A DNA stretch of 20,370 bases. Source: RECO01 sp050485385 (GTDB lineage Bacteria; Pseudomonadota; Alphaproteobacteria; Geminicoccales; Geminicoccaceae). The notes below the pieces were generated by a model that searched no databases, was not told the DNA's origin, and was given only the letters and a program-made list of their open reading frames with translations. Position numbers and translations under genes: made by a program. Position 1 is the stretch's first letter; each line of letters starts with the position of its first letter. Below are positions 14,509-20,370 of the stretch, one piece after another. The DNA is taken from contig JBJHBG010000093.1 of NCBI GenBank assembly GCA_050485385.1, positions 1-20,370 on the forward strand. The letters run 5' to 3'.

Positions 14509-15144
14509 GCGCCGAGGTGCGCGCCGGCGGCCGACTGCGATCGCTGCGCGCGGCTTGCCGCCTACCGGGCCGACAATCGCGTCCGGGAACCCGCTTGGCA
14601 CAACGCGCCGGTGGCGTCCTTCGGCGCGGCCGCGGCGGCGTTGCTCGTCGTCGGTCTGGCCCCCGGCCGCGGCGGTGCCAACCGCACCGGCCGGCCCTTC
14701 ACCGGCGACGGCGCGGGCGAGGTGCTCTATCCGGCGCTGGTGCGGCACGGCTTTGCCCGCGGGCGCTACGGCGCCGATCCGGCCGACGGGCTGGAGCTGG
14801 TCGACTGCCGCATCACCAACGCCGTCCGCTGCGCGCCGCCGGCCAACAAACCCACCGGCGCGGAAATCGCCGCCTGCCGCACGTTCCTGGAAGCCGAGCT
14901 GCGGACCGCGCCACGCCCCCGCGTGGTTCTGAGTCTCGGCCGGATCGCCTTCCAGGCAAGCCTCCGCGCACTGGGCGTCCGCCCGGCCGCCCATCGCTTC
15001 GCCCATGGTGCCGAGATCGACCTCGCGCCCGTGCGCGTGGTCGCCAGCTACCACACCTCGCGCTACAACATGAACACGGGCCGCCTCACCGTCGAGGCCT
15101 TCGACCGCCTTGTGGGCCGGGTGCGAGCCCTGGTCGACGGCTGA
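14509..15144 (+). CDS. Family-5 (UdgB-type) uracil-DNA glycosylase; start codon unresolved
   Basis: This family removes uracil, and often hypoxanthine, from DNA, and carries a [4Fe-4S] cluster. Recognisable blocks are the N-terminal cysteine pair CDRCARL (14536 on), GLAPGRGGANRTGRPFTGDG (motif 1 region), NAVRCAPPANKPTGAEIAAC with two more cysteines, and SYHTSRYNMNTGRLT near the end (motif 2 region). The four cysteines fit the cluster ligands. The start is a problem. The conserved cysteine pair is in frame, but there is no ATG, GTG or TTG between the NYN stop (14507) and it. The last canonical start upstream is a GTG at 14293, deep inside the NYN gene. The first one downstream is GTG 14611 (177 residues), which would remove two cluster cysteines. 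The coordinate given is only the first codon after the neighbour's stop. Confidence 0.85.
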   Translation, partial: APRCAPAADCDRCARLAAYRADNRVREPAWHNAPVASFGAAAAALLVVGLAPGRGGANRTGRPFTGDGAGEVLYPALVRHGFARGRYGADPADGLELVDCRITNAVRCAPPANKPTGAEIAACRTFLEAELRTAPRPRVVLSLGRIAFQASLRALGVRPAAHRFAHGAEIDLAPVRVVASYHTSRYNMNTGRLTVEAFDRLVGRVRALVDG

Positions 15145-15227
15145 CCGGCGTTCGGCACGTCCCCTAGCCGCTCCGCCGCTCCGGGTGCTATCGAGGCACC
15201 CCGTCGTCCCGTTTCCGGAGCCCATAC

Positions 15228-16307
15228 ATGACTCAATCCTCGAAGATCGCCACCGTTCCCGGCGACGGCATCGGCAGCGAGGTCATCGACGCCGGGGTCG
15301 AGGTGCTGGAGGTGCTGGCCGACCTCGAGCCCGGCCTCGACCTCGCCTTCGAGCGCTTTCCCTGGGGCTCGGACTACTACCTGAAGCATGGTCGGATGAT
15401 GCCGGAGGACGGTTTCGAGCGGCTGCGGGCGTTCGATGCGATCCTGTTCGGCTCGGCAGGTGACCCGCGCGTGCCCGACCACGTCACCTTGTGGGGGCTC
15501 CGCCTCGCCATCTGCCAGGGCATGGACCAGTACGCCAACGTCCGCCCGACCCGGCTCCTGCCCGGCATCGAGGGGCCGTTGCGCGGCGTCCGCCCCGAGG
15601 AGCTCGACTGGGTGATCGTGCGCGAGAACAGCGAGGGCGAGTATTCGGGTGCCGGCGGGCGCGTGCACCAGGGCTTCGATCACGAGGTCGGGCTCGACGT
15701 CTCGATCATGACCAGGAAGGGCGTCGAGCGCATTCTCCGCTTCGCCTTCGAACTGGCGCGCTCGCGGCCGAAGAAGCAGCTCACCGTGGTCACCAAGTCG
15801 AATGCGCAGCGCCACGCCATGGTGATGTGGGACGCGATCCACGACCTCGTGAAGGGCGACTATCCGGACGTCGCGAGCGACCGCATGCTGGTCGATGCCA
15901 TGACCACGCGCATGGTCCTGAAGCCCGCCTCGCTCGACACCATCGTTGCGACCAACCTGCACGCCGACATCCTGAGCGACCTCGCGGCGGCGCTTTCCGG
16001 CAGTCTCGGTATCGCCCCCACCGGCAACCTCAACCCCGAGCGGGACTTTCCCTCCATGTTCGAGCCGATCCACGGCTCGGCCTTCGACATCATGGGCAAG
16101 GGCATCGCCAACCCGATCGGCACCTTCTGGTCGGCGGCGATGATGCTCGAACACCTGGGCCACGCCGGCCCGGCGGCGCGGCTGATGCGGGCCGTAGAGA
16201 CCGTGACGGAGCGCGGCGAGGTGTTGACCCCCGACCTCGGCGGCCGCGCCACGACGGCCGACGTCACGGCCGCCGTGTGCGCCGTGCTGCGTGGCGCCAA
16301 CGCATGA
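15228..16307 (+). CDS. ttuC: Tartrate dehydrogenase/D-malate dehydrogenase-type decarboxylating dehydrogenase
   Basis: This is a beta-decarboxylating dehydrogenase of the isocitrate/isopropylmalate family, 359 residues, NAD-dependent and divalent-metal-requiring. It begins KIATVPGDGIGSEV, then has YANVRPTRLLPG (102-113), VRENSEGEYSGAGGR (131-145), VTKSNAQRHAMVMWD with the catalytic lysine, and HADILSDLAAALSGSLGIAP. FPSMFEPIHGSAFDIMGKG and TFWSAAMMLEHLGHAG follow. RENSEGEYS marks the TtuC/YeaU (DmlA) branch; LeuB would have a RELTGGIYFG-like block. Possible substrates are D-malate, L- or meso-tartrate, or isopropylmalate as a side activity. The ATG at 15228 has GGAG seven bases upstream. It lies 83 bp after the glycosylase gene and overlaps the HAD gene by four bases, so the two are co-translated. 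Confidence 0.88.
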   Translation: MTQSSKIATVPGDGIGSEVIDAGVEVLEVLADLEPGLDLAFERFPWGSDYYLKHGRMMPEDGFERLRAFDAILFGSAGDPRVPDHVTLWGLRLAICQGMDQYANVRPTRLLPGIEGPLRGVRPEELDWVIVRENSEGEYSGAGGRVHQGFDHEVGLDVSIMTRKGVERILRFAFELARSRPKKQLTVVTKSNAQRHAMVMWDAIHDLVKGDYPDVASDRMLVDAMTTRMVLKPASLDTIVATNLHADILSDLAAALSGSLGIAPTGNLNPERDFPSMFEPIHGSAFDIMGKGIANPIGTFWSAAMMLEHLGHAGPAARLMRAVETVTERGEVLTPDLGGRATTADVTAAVCAVLRGANA

Positions 16308-16939
16308 CCGCCGCCATTTTCTGGGACATGGACGGCACGCTGGTCGACAGCGAGCCGCTGCACGAGGCGGCGCTGATCGAGGCGTTGGTGAGCCTCGGCA
16401 TCCAGCCGCCCGCCGACTTCCACCAGCGGGTGGTCGGCCGGGATGCGGCTGAGATCCACGCCTTCTGTCAGCGGGAACTCGGGGTGGAGTTGGGCCTGCG
16501 CGACTGGCTCACGCTCAAATACCGCACATATTTCGCCTCGCTGGGCGAACTCCGGCCGCGCGAGCGGGCGGTCGAGCTGTTCCTCGCACTCGACCGGGAC
16601 GGACGACAGCAGGCGGTGGTCTCCAACTCCGACCGGGTCGTCGTCCAAGCCAACCTCGACGCGGTGGGCCTGACGGTGCCCCGCCGGATCAGCGTCAGCC
16701 GCAACGACGTGCGCCGCGGCAAGCCCGACCCGGAACCGTTCCTGCGCGCCGCCTGGCTGTTGGATGTCGCTCCCGCCGCCTGCGTCGTGGTCGAGGACTC
16801 GACCACCGGTGCGACGGCCGGCGTCGCTGCCGACATGCGCACGCTGTTTTGGCCGCAGGACGACGTGCCCACACCGGCCGGCGCCGAGCGCATCGCCGAC
16901 ATGGCGGCCCTGGAGCGGGCGTTGCGCGCCGGCGCCTGA
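16304..16939 (+). CDS. HAD-superfamily phosphatase (phosphoglycolate phosphatase/beta-phosphoglucomutase-like)
   Basis: The 211-residue protein shows all four HAD motifs: I FWDMDGTLVDSEPLH (nucleophile Asp 8, acid Asp 10), II VVSNSDR, III RRGKPDPEPF (lysine) and IV VVVEDSTTGATAG. An alpha-helical cap of subtype I lies between motifs I and II. Such enzymes hydrolyse small phosphate esters or move phosphate groups; the substrate cannot be inferred. The ATG overlaps the dehydrogenase stop as ATGA, so translation is coupled and the enzyme may serve the same pathway. It ends 12 bp from the convergent UPF0173 gene. Confidence 0.92.
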   Translation: MTAAIFWDMDGTLVDSEPLHEAALIEALVSLGIQPPADFHQRVVGRDAAEIHAFCQRELGVELGLRDWLTLKYRTYFASLGELRPRERAVELFLALDRDGRQQAVVSNSDRVVVQANLDAVGLTVPRRISVSRNDVRRGKPDPEPFLRAAWLLDVAPAACVVVEDSTTGATAGVAADMRTLFWPQDDVPTPAGAERIADMAALERALRAGA

Positions 16940-16951
16940 GTCGGTCGCGGC

Positions 16952-17644
16952 TCAGATCTGGATCAGCTCGCCGGCCCGTGGGGTGAGCACGGTGGAGCGC
17001 TCGACCAGGGGCTTGAAGGCCTCGGGCGTGCCGGAGAGCAGGTCGAACGTGCCCCAATGGACGGGGATCACCGTCTCCAGCGCCAACAGTTCGTTGACGG
17101 CGATCGCGGCCGTGCGTGGGCCCATGGTGAAGCGGTCGCCGATCGGCACGAAGCCGACCGTCGGCTGGTGCAGCCGTTGGATCAGCGCCATGTCCGAGAA
17201 GACCTCGGTGTCGCCCAGGTGGTAGAGCACCTTGCCGTCGATCTCGACGACGAAGCCCGCCGGGTCGCCCATGGTGATGGGTTGGCCGTCGCGGATGATG
17301 GCGGCGCTGTGTTGGGCGTGGACCATGGTGAAGCCGACGCCGTGGCTCTCGATCCGGCCCCCCTGGTTCATCGGCTGGAGCTTGGTCAGCCCCTGCGCCC
17401 CCAGCCACATGCAGATCTCGTACATGGCGACCACGGTGGCGTCGAACTTCTGGGCGAGGCGCAGGGCGTCGCCGATATGGTCCTCGTGGCCGTGGGTGAT
17501 GGCGATCAGATCGACCTTCTGAAGCCCATCCTCGTAGTCGGCGGGAAAGGTCGGATTGCCGGTGAAGAAGGGGTCGATCAGCACGTCGACGGCGCTGCCG
17601 CGCAGATGCACGGCGCTGTGGCCGAGCCAAGCGATCTGGACCAT
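16952..17644 (-). CDS. UPF0173 metal-dependent hydrolase (metallo-beta-lactamase fold)
   Basis: The 230-residue protein starts MVQIAWLGHSAVHL and has the metal-binding motif THGHEDHIGD (HxHxDH at 51-56), a later HLGDTEVFSDM, and PVHWGTFDLL with a further histidine. This matches the UPF0173/YtkL group of metallo-hydrolases, related to RNase Z and UlaG. The biological substrate is not known. The ATG at 17644 has GGAGG six bases upstream; the longer reading from 17686 adds MADSPQPSTNGRSH without a ribosome-binding site. It is 72 bp downstream of nrdR on the same strand and may share its transcript. Confidence 0.92.
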   Translation of the reverse strand: MVQIAWLGHSAVHLRGSAVDVLIDPFFTGNPTFPADYEDGLQKVDLIAITHGHEDHIGDALRLAQKFDATVVAMYEICMWLGAQGLTKLQPMNQGGRIESHGVGFTMVHAQHSAAIIRDGQPITMGDPAGFVVEIDGKVLYHLGDTEVFSDMALIQRLHQPTVGFVPIGDRFTMGPRTAAIAVNELLALETVIPVHWGTFDLLSGTPEAFKPLVERSTVLTPRAGELIQI

Positions 17645-17650
17645 GTGGCT

Positions 17651-17655
17651 CCTCC
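17651..17655 (-). promoter_or_regulatory. Ribosome-binding site fixing the UPF0173 start
   Basis: The reverse strand reads GGAGG-AGCCAC-ATG. The core motif and six-base spacing choose the ATG at 17644 over the in-frame ATG at 17686. Confidence 0.85.
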
Positions 17656-17716
17656 CGTTGGTGGATGGCTGGGGTGAATCTGCCAAAGCGCCGACGTGGC
17701 GTCGATGCCGAAGCGC

Positions 17717-18187
17717 TCAGCCGGCGCCGTCCCCGGTCTTGCCGTCGAGATCCCCGATGAACGCCTCGAAGTCCTTGGCGGTGGCGAAGTCCTTGTAGAC
17801 GCTGGCGAAGCGCACATAGGCGACCTCGTCCAGCTCCTTCAGGCTGTCGAGCACGAGATCGCCCAGCGTTCGCGTCGACACCTCGCTCTCGCCCGAGGTC
17901 TCGATGCGGCGGACGATGCCGTTGACGATGCGCTCGATCCGATCCGGGTCGATGCCGCGCTTGCGGGTGGCGATGGCGATGGAGCGGGCGAGCTTGGTCC
18001 GGTCGAAGGGCAGCCGGCCGCCGCTGCGCTTGACGACGATCAGGTCGCGCAGTTGGACCCGCTCGAGCGTGTTGAAGCGCGCCCCGCAGGCGTTGCACTG
18101 GCGCCGGCGGCGGATGCCGGTGCCGTCCTCCACCGGACGGCTGTCCTTCACCTGGGTGTCCTCGGCGCCGCAAAAGGGGCAGCGCAT
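17717..18187 (-). CDS. nrdR: Transcriptional repressor NrdR
   Basis: NrdR represses ribonucleotide reductase genes according to ATP/dATP levels. The 156-residue product has the N-terminal zinc ribbon MRCPFCGAEDTQVKDSRP with C3/C6 and, after RRRRQCNACGARF, C31/C34. An ATP-cone domain follows at about 49-140 (VVKRSGGRLPFDRTKLARSI, VAYVRFASVYKDF). The ATG at 18187 shares its A with the stop of the upstream DUF2798 gene (TGATG), so the two are coupled. It is in the rpiB-glyA-nrdR order common in alphaproteobacteria, though a riboflavin gene often follows and is absent here. No NrdR box was seen in the window. Confidence 0.96.
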   Translation of the reverse strand: MRCPFCGAEDTQVKDSRPVEDGTGIRRRRQCNACGARFNTLERVQLRDLIVVKRSGGRLPFDRTKLARSIAIATRKRGIDPDRIERIVNGIVRRIETSGESEVSTRTLGDLVLDSLKELDEVAYVRFASVYKDFATAKDFEAFIGDLDGKTGDGAG

Positions 18188-18441
18188 CAGGGTTCGACCA
18201 AGCGGGCGACCACCCGACGCACGAACGGAGCCACCATCAACACGGCCGGAAAGGCGATGGCCCAGGAGAACGCCCAGGCCGAAAGCCAGTCGCCGACGAA
18301 ACCAGGGCCGAGGCCGCGGGCGTTGGCGGTCGAGACGCCCGAGACGATCAGCGACATGAACCCCGAGAGCAGCAGCCCGAACAGGATCGGGGCGAAGCGG
18401 GCAGGCAGGCGCACGCGGCGTCCGGCCGCCCGCTCCGTCAT
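18187..18441 (-). CDS. DUF2798 family small membrane protein
   Basis: The 84-residue protein has two membrane helices, about 16-37 (FAPILFGLLLSGFMSLIVSG) and 52-75 (WLSAWAFSWAIAFPAVLMVA), joined by a short loop with GLGPGFVGDWL. N- and C-terminal ends are Arg-rich. This pattern is DUF2798, whose function is unknown. The ATG is 3 bp after the glyA stop, and the stop overlaps the nrdR start by one base, so it is embedded in the operon. There is no clear ribosome-binding site, which suggests translation follows from glyA. Confidence 0.82.
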   Translation of the reverse strand: MTERAAGRRVRLPARFAPILFGLLLSGFMSLIVSGVSTANARGLGPGFVGDWLSAWAFSWAIAFPAVLMVAPFVRRVVARLVEP

Positions 18442-18444
18442 CGT

Positions 18445-19749
18445 TCAGCCGAGCTGCGGATAGATCGGAAAGCGCCGGCAGAGCGCTTCGATCTCGGCCT
18501 TCACCTTGGCCTCGACGGCATCGTTGCCGTCCTCGCCGTTGGCCTTGAGGCCGTCGACCACCTCGACGATGAGCTGGCCGATCTTGCGGAACTCGGCCGG
18601 GCCGAAGCCGCGGGTGGTGCCGGCGGGCGTGCCGAGGCGGATGCCGGAGGTCACCATCGGCGGCTCGGGATCGAACGGCACCGCGTTCTTGTTGCAGGTG
18701 ATGCCGGCCCGCTCGAGCGCCGCGTCGGCCGCCTTGCCGGTGACGCCCTTCGGCCGGAGGTCGACCAGGACCATGTGGTTGTCGGTGCCGCCGGTCGTCA
18801 GGTCCAGGCCGCCTTCGACCAGGGCCGCGGCGAGCGCCTTGGCGTTCTCGACGATGGCACGGGCATAGGCCTTGAACTCGGGCTCGAGGGCCTCCTTGAA
18901 GGCCACCGCCTTGCCGGCGATGACGTGCATCAGCGGCCCGCCCTGGCCCATCGGGAAGACGGCCGAGTTGATCTTCTTGGCGATGGCCTCGTCGTTGGTC
19001 AGCACGATGCCGCCGCGCGGGCCGCGCAGCGTCTTGTGCGTGGTCGAGGTCACGACGTGGGCGTGCGGGAAGGGCGAGGGATGGGCACCGCCCGCGACCA
19101 GCCCGGAGATGTGGGCGATGTCGGCCATGAGATAGGCACCCACCTCGTCGGCGATGGCGCGGAACGCCTGGAAGTCGACGAGGCGCGGATAGGCGGTGCA
19201 GCCGGAAACGATCAGCTGCGGCCGATGCTCCAGGGCGAGCCGCCGGATCTCGTCGAAGTCCATGCGCTGGTCGCTCTCGCGCACGCCGTACTGCACCGGC
19301 CGGAACCACTTGCCGGAGACGTTGGGCTTGGCGCCGTGCGTCAGATGGCCGCCATGGGCGAGCGAGAGGCCCATGATGGTGTCGCCCGGCTGCAACAGCG
19401 CCATGAACACGGCCATGTTGGCCTGGGCGCCGGCGTGCGGCTGCACGTTGGCGAACTTGCAGTCGAAGAGCTGGCATGCCCGCTCGATGGCGAGCTTCTC
19501 CGCGACGTCGACGAACTCGCAGCCGCCATAGTAGCGCCGGCCGGGATAGCCTTCGGCGTACTTGTTGGTCAGCACCGAACCCTGCGCCTCCAACACGGCG
19601 GGGCTGGTGATGTTCTCCGAGGCGATCAGCTCCACCTGGGTCTGCTGGCGGTGCAACTCCGCCTGCATCGAGGCCAGAAGCTCCGGGTCGTCCTTCAGCG
19701 AACGGCCGAAGAAGGCATCACCCGCGAGGGGCTTCGTGGCTGCGGTCAT
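18445..19749 (-). CDS. glyA: Serine hydroxymethyltransferase
   Basis: GlyA converts serine and tetrahydrofolate to glycine and 5,10-methylene-tetrahydrofolate, with pyridoxal phosphate as cofactor. The 434-residue protein contains VELIASENITSPAVLEAQGS (39-58), NKYAEGYPGRRYYGGCEFVD, and VQPHAGAQANMAVF. The Schiff-base lysine lies in TSTTHKTLRGPRGG (Lys 239). TSGIRLGTPAGTTRGF is near the C terminus. The ATG at 19749 has GGGAG seven bases upstream. It follows rpiB by 18 bp. Confidence 0.98.
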   Translation of the reverse strand: MTAATKPLAGDAFFGRSLKDDPELLASMQAELHRQQTQVELIASENITSPAVLEAQGSVLTNKYAEGYPGRRYYGGCEFVDVAEKLAIERACQLFDCKFANVQPHAGAQANMAVFMALLQPGDTIMGLSLAHGGHLTHGAKPNVSGKWFRPVQYGVRESDQRMDFDEIRRLALEHRPQLIVSGCTAYPRLVDFQAFRAIADEVGAYLMADIAHISGLVAGGAHPSPFPHAHVVTSTTHKTLRGPRGGIVLTNDEAIAKKINSAVFPMGQGGPLMHVIAGKAVAFKEALEPEFKAYARAIVENAKALAAALVEGGLDLTTGGTDNHMVLVDLRPKGVTGKAADAALERAGITCNKNAVPFDPEPPMVTSGIRLGTPAGTTRGFGPAEFRKIGQLIVEVVDGLKANGEDGNDAVEAKVKAEIEALCRRFPIYPQLG

Positions 19750-19767
19750 GGGCGAACTCCCGTTGGT

Positions 19768-20193
19768 TCAGCCGAGCTTGGCAACACGGCGTTGGTGGCG
19801 GCCACCTTCGAACGCCGTCGCGAGGAAAGTCAAAAGGCAGTCGTCGGCCACCTCGGGGCCGACGATGCGCGCGCCGAGAGCGAGCAGGTTGGCATCGTTG
19901 TGGAGCCGCGCAAGGCGGGCCGTCGTCACGTCGTGGGCGAGCGCGCAGCGGACGCCGGCAACCCGGTTGGCGGCAATGGAGATGCCGATACCGGTGCCGC
20001 ACACGACCACGCCGCGCTCGGCCTCGCCCGCCGCTACGGCCAGGGCGCAGGCGCGGCCGAAATCGGGGTAGTCGACCGAGTCGTCGCCGCGCGTGCCGAG
20101 GTCGACCACCTCGTGACCGGCGGCGCGCGCGGCCGCCGCAAGCCGATCCTTCAGCCCGACGCCGGCATGATCGGCGGCAAAGGCGATGCGCAT
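19768..20193 (-). CDS. rpiB: Ribose-5-phosphate isomerase B
   Basis: RpiB interconverts ribose-5-phosphate and ribulose-5-phosphate in the pentose phosphate pathway. The 141-residue protein has AADHAGVGLKDRL (7-19), DYPDFGRACA, the catalytic cysteine in VVVCGTGIGISIAANRV (Cys 65), and RLHNDANLLALGAR with His 98. Length and motifs match the RpiB/LacA family. The ATG at 20193 has GGAG six bases upstream. It is the first gene of the leftward run to nrdR; the promoter is not clear in the 90 bp before the terminal hairpin. Confidence 0.97.
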   Translation of the reverse strand: MRIAFAADHAGVGLKDRLAAAARAAGHEVVDLGTRGDDSVDYPDFGRACALAVAAGEAERGVVVCGTGIGISIAANRVAGVRCALAHDVTTARLARLHNDANLLALGARIVGPEVADDCLLTFLATAFEGGRHQRRVAKLG

Positions 20194-20281
20194 CGCAAGC
20201 TCCAGAACGATGCCGCGCGGTCTAGCACGCGGATCGGCCGACGCGAAGGGGGCGAGGGTCGCGAGAGGGTGAAGGGAAAGA

Positions 20282-20302
20282 GCGGGGGCTTTTGGCCCCC
20301 GC
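20282..20302 (-). terminator. Strong GC hairpin, possible intrinsic terminator
   Basis: GCGGGGGC-TTTTG-GCCCCCGC forms a perfect 8-bp stem with a 5-base loop. Read leftward it is followed by TCTTTCCCTTC, a short T-rich run, so it could end a leftward gene lying beyond the right edge. No T-run follows on the plus strand. The neighbouring bases to the right are unreliable. Confidence 0.5.
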
Positions 20303-20370
20303 GCCCCCCCCGGCCGGGGGGGCGCCCCGCCCCCCCCCCACCTGGGGCCCGCCCGGCCCCGGGGCGGGGG
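20303..20370. other. Low-complexity G/C contig-end sequence
   Basis: Nearly all bases are G or C in runs up to ten, with no readable codons or motif. This begins right after the hairpin and reaches the window end. It looks like base-calling or assembly failure at a contig end, not biological sequence. Confidence 0.7.

Noticed and set aside
1..20370. Mobile element, CRISPR array, toxin-antitoxin or defence island
   Set aside because: No transposase, integrase, direct-repeat array, small paired toxin genes or defence domains were seen. Gene content and composition are uniform and housekeeping.

Overview
The window looks like ordinary chromosome from a GC-rich alphaproteobacterium. Base composition is roughly 70% GC by eye, and GTG/TTG starts are common. 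Several gene clusters are typical of that class: divergent lysC/ubiG; comF-grxC-DUF1178; rpoZ followed by a single bifunctional Rel/SpoT homologue; and rpiB-glyA-nrdR. A Rhodospirillales-like lineage would fit, but the sequence alone does not fix the family. I see no phage, insertion sequence, CRISPR array, rRNA or tRNA gene.

Left part (1-5853). A truncated nitronate monooxygenase-type flavoprotein runs off the left edge, on the minus strand. It lies just downstream of lysC, and a 10-N assembly gap sits in the last codons of lysC. Across a 128-bp divergent spacer, ubiG reads rightward. It meets a leftward run convergently: a polysaccharide co-polymerase-like protein with a degenerate kinase domain, ComF-family phosphoribosyltransferase, GrxC and a DUF1178 zinc-ribbon protein. 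GTGA stop/start overlaps at two of these junctions suggest translational coupling.

Middle (5921-10998). A leftward peptide-type ABC importer has a periplasmic binding protein and two permeases, but no ATPase gene next to it. It is only 67 bp upstream of the co-polymerase-like gene, so all seven leftward genes from 9423 to 2492 could be one transcription unit. Pyruvate kinase is divergent from the binding protein across 138 bp, in which I see only a ribosome-binding site for each gene.

Right-centre (11012-16939). The leftward rpoZ-rsh pair (RNA polymerase omega and the (p)ppGpp synthetase/hydrolase) ends convergently with pyk. Divergent from rpoZ, across 217 bp, is a rightward series: NYN-domain nuclease (LabA/DUF88 type), family-5 uracil-DNA glycosylase, tartrate dehydrogenase-type decarboxylating dehydrogenase and a HAD phosphatase. 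The last two overlap by ATGA.

Right end (16952-20370). A leftward cluster, rpiB-glyA-DUF2798-nrdR, is tightly packed, with a UPF0173 metallo-hydrolase downstream that has its own strong ribosome-binding site. The last ~90 bases contain a strong GC hairpin, then low-complexity G/C runs that look like unreliable contig-end sequence.

Most genes are housekeeping: aspartate-family amino acids, ubiquinone, one-carbon metabolism, glycolysis, stringent response and DNA repair. I did not find a convincing new biological system. The observations most worth checking are the apparently spurious assembly gap in lysC, the pseudokinase-like co-polymerase, the importer without ATPases, the missing start codon of the uracil-DNA glycosylase, and the residues predicting a potassium-independent pyruvate kinase.
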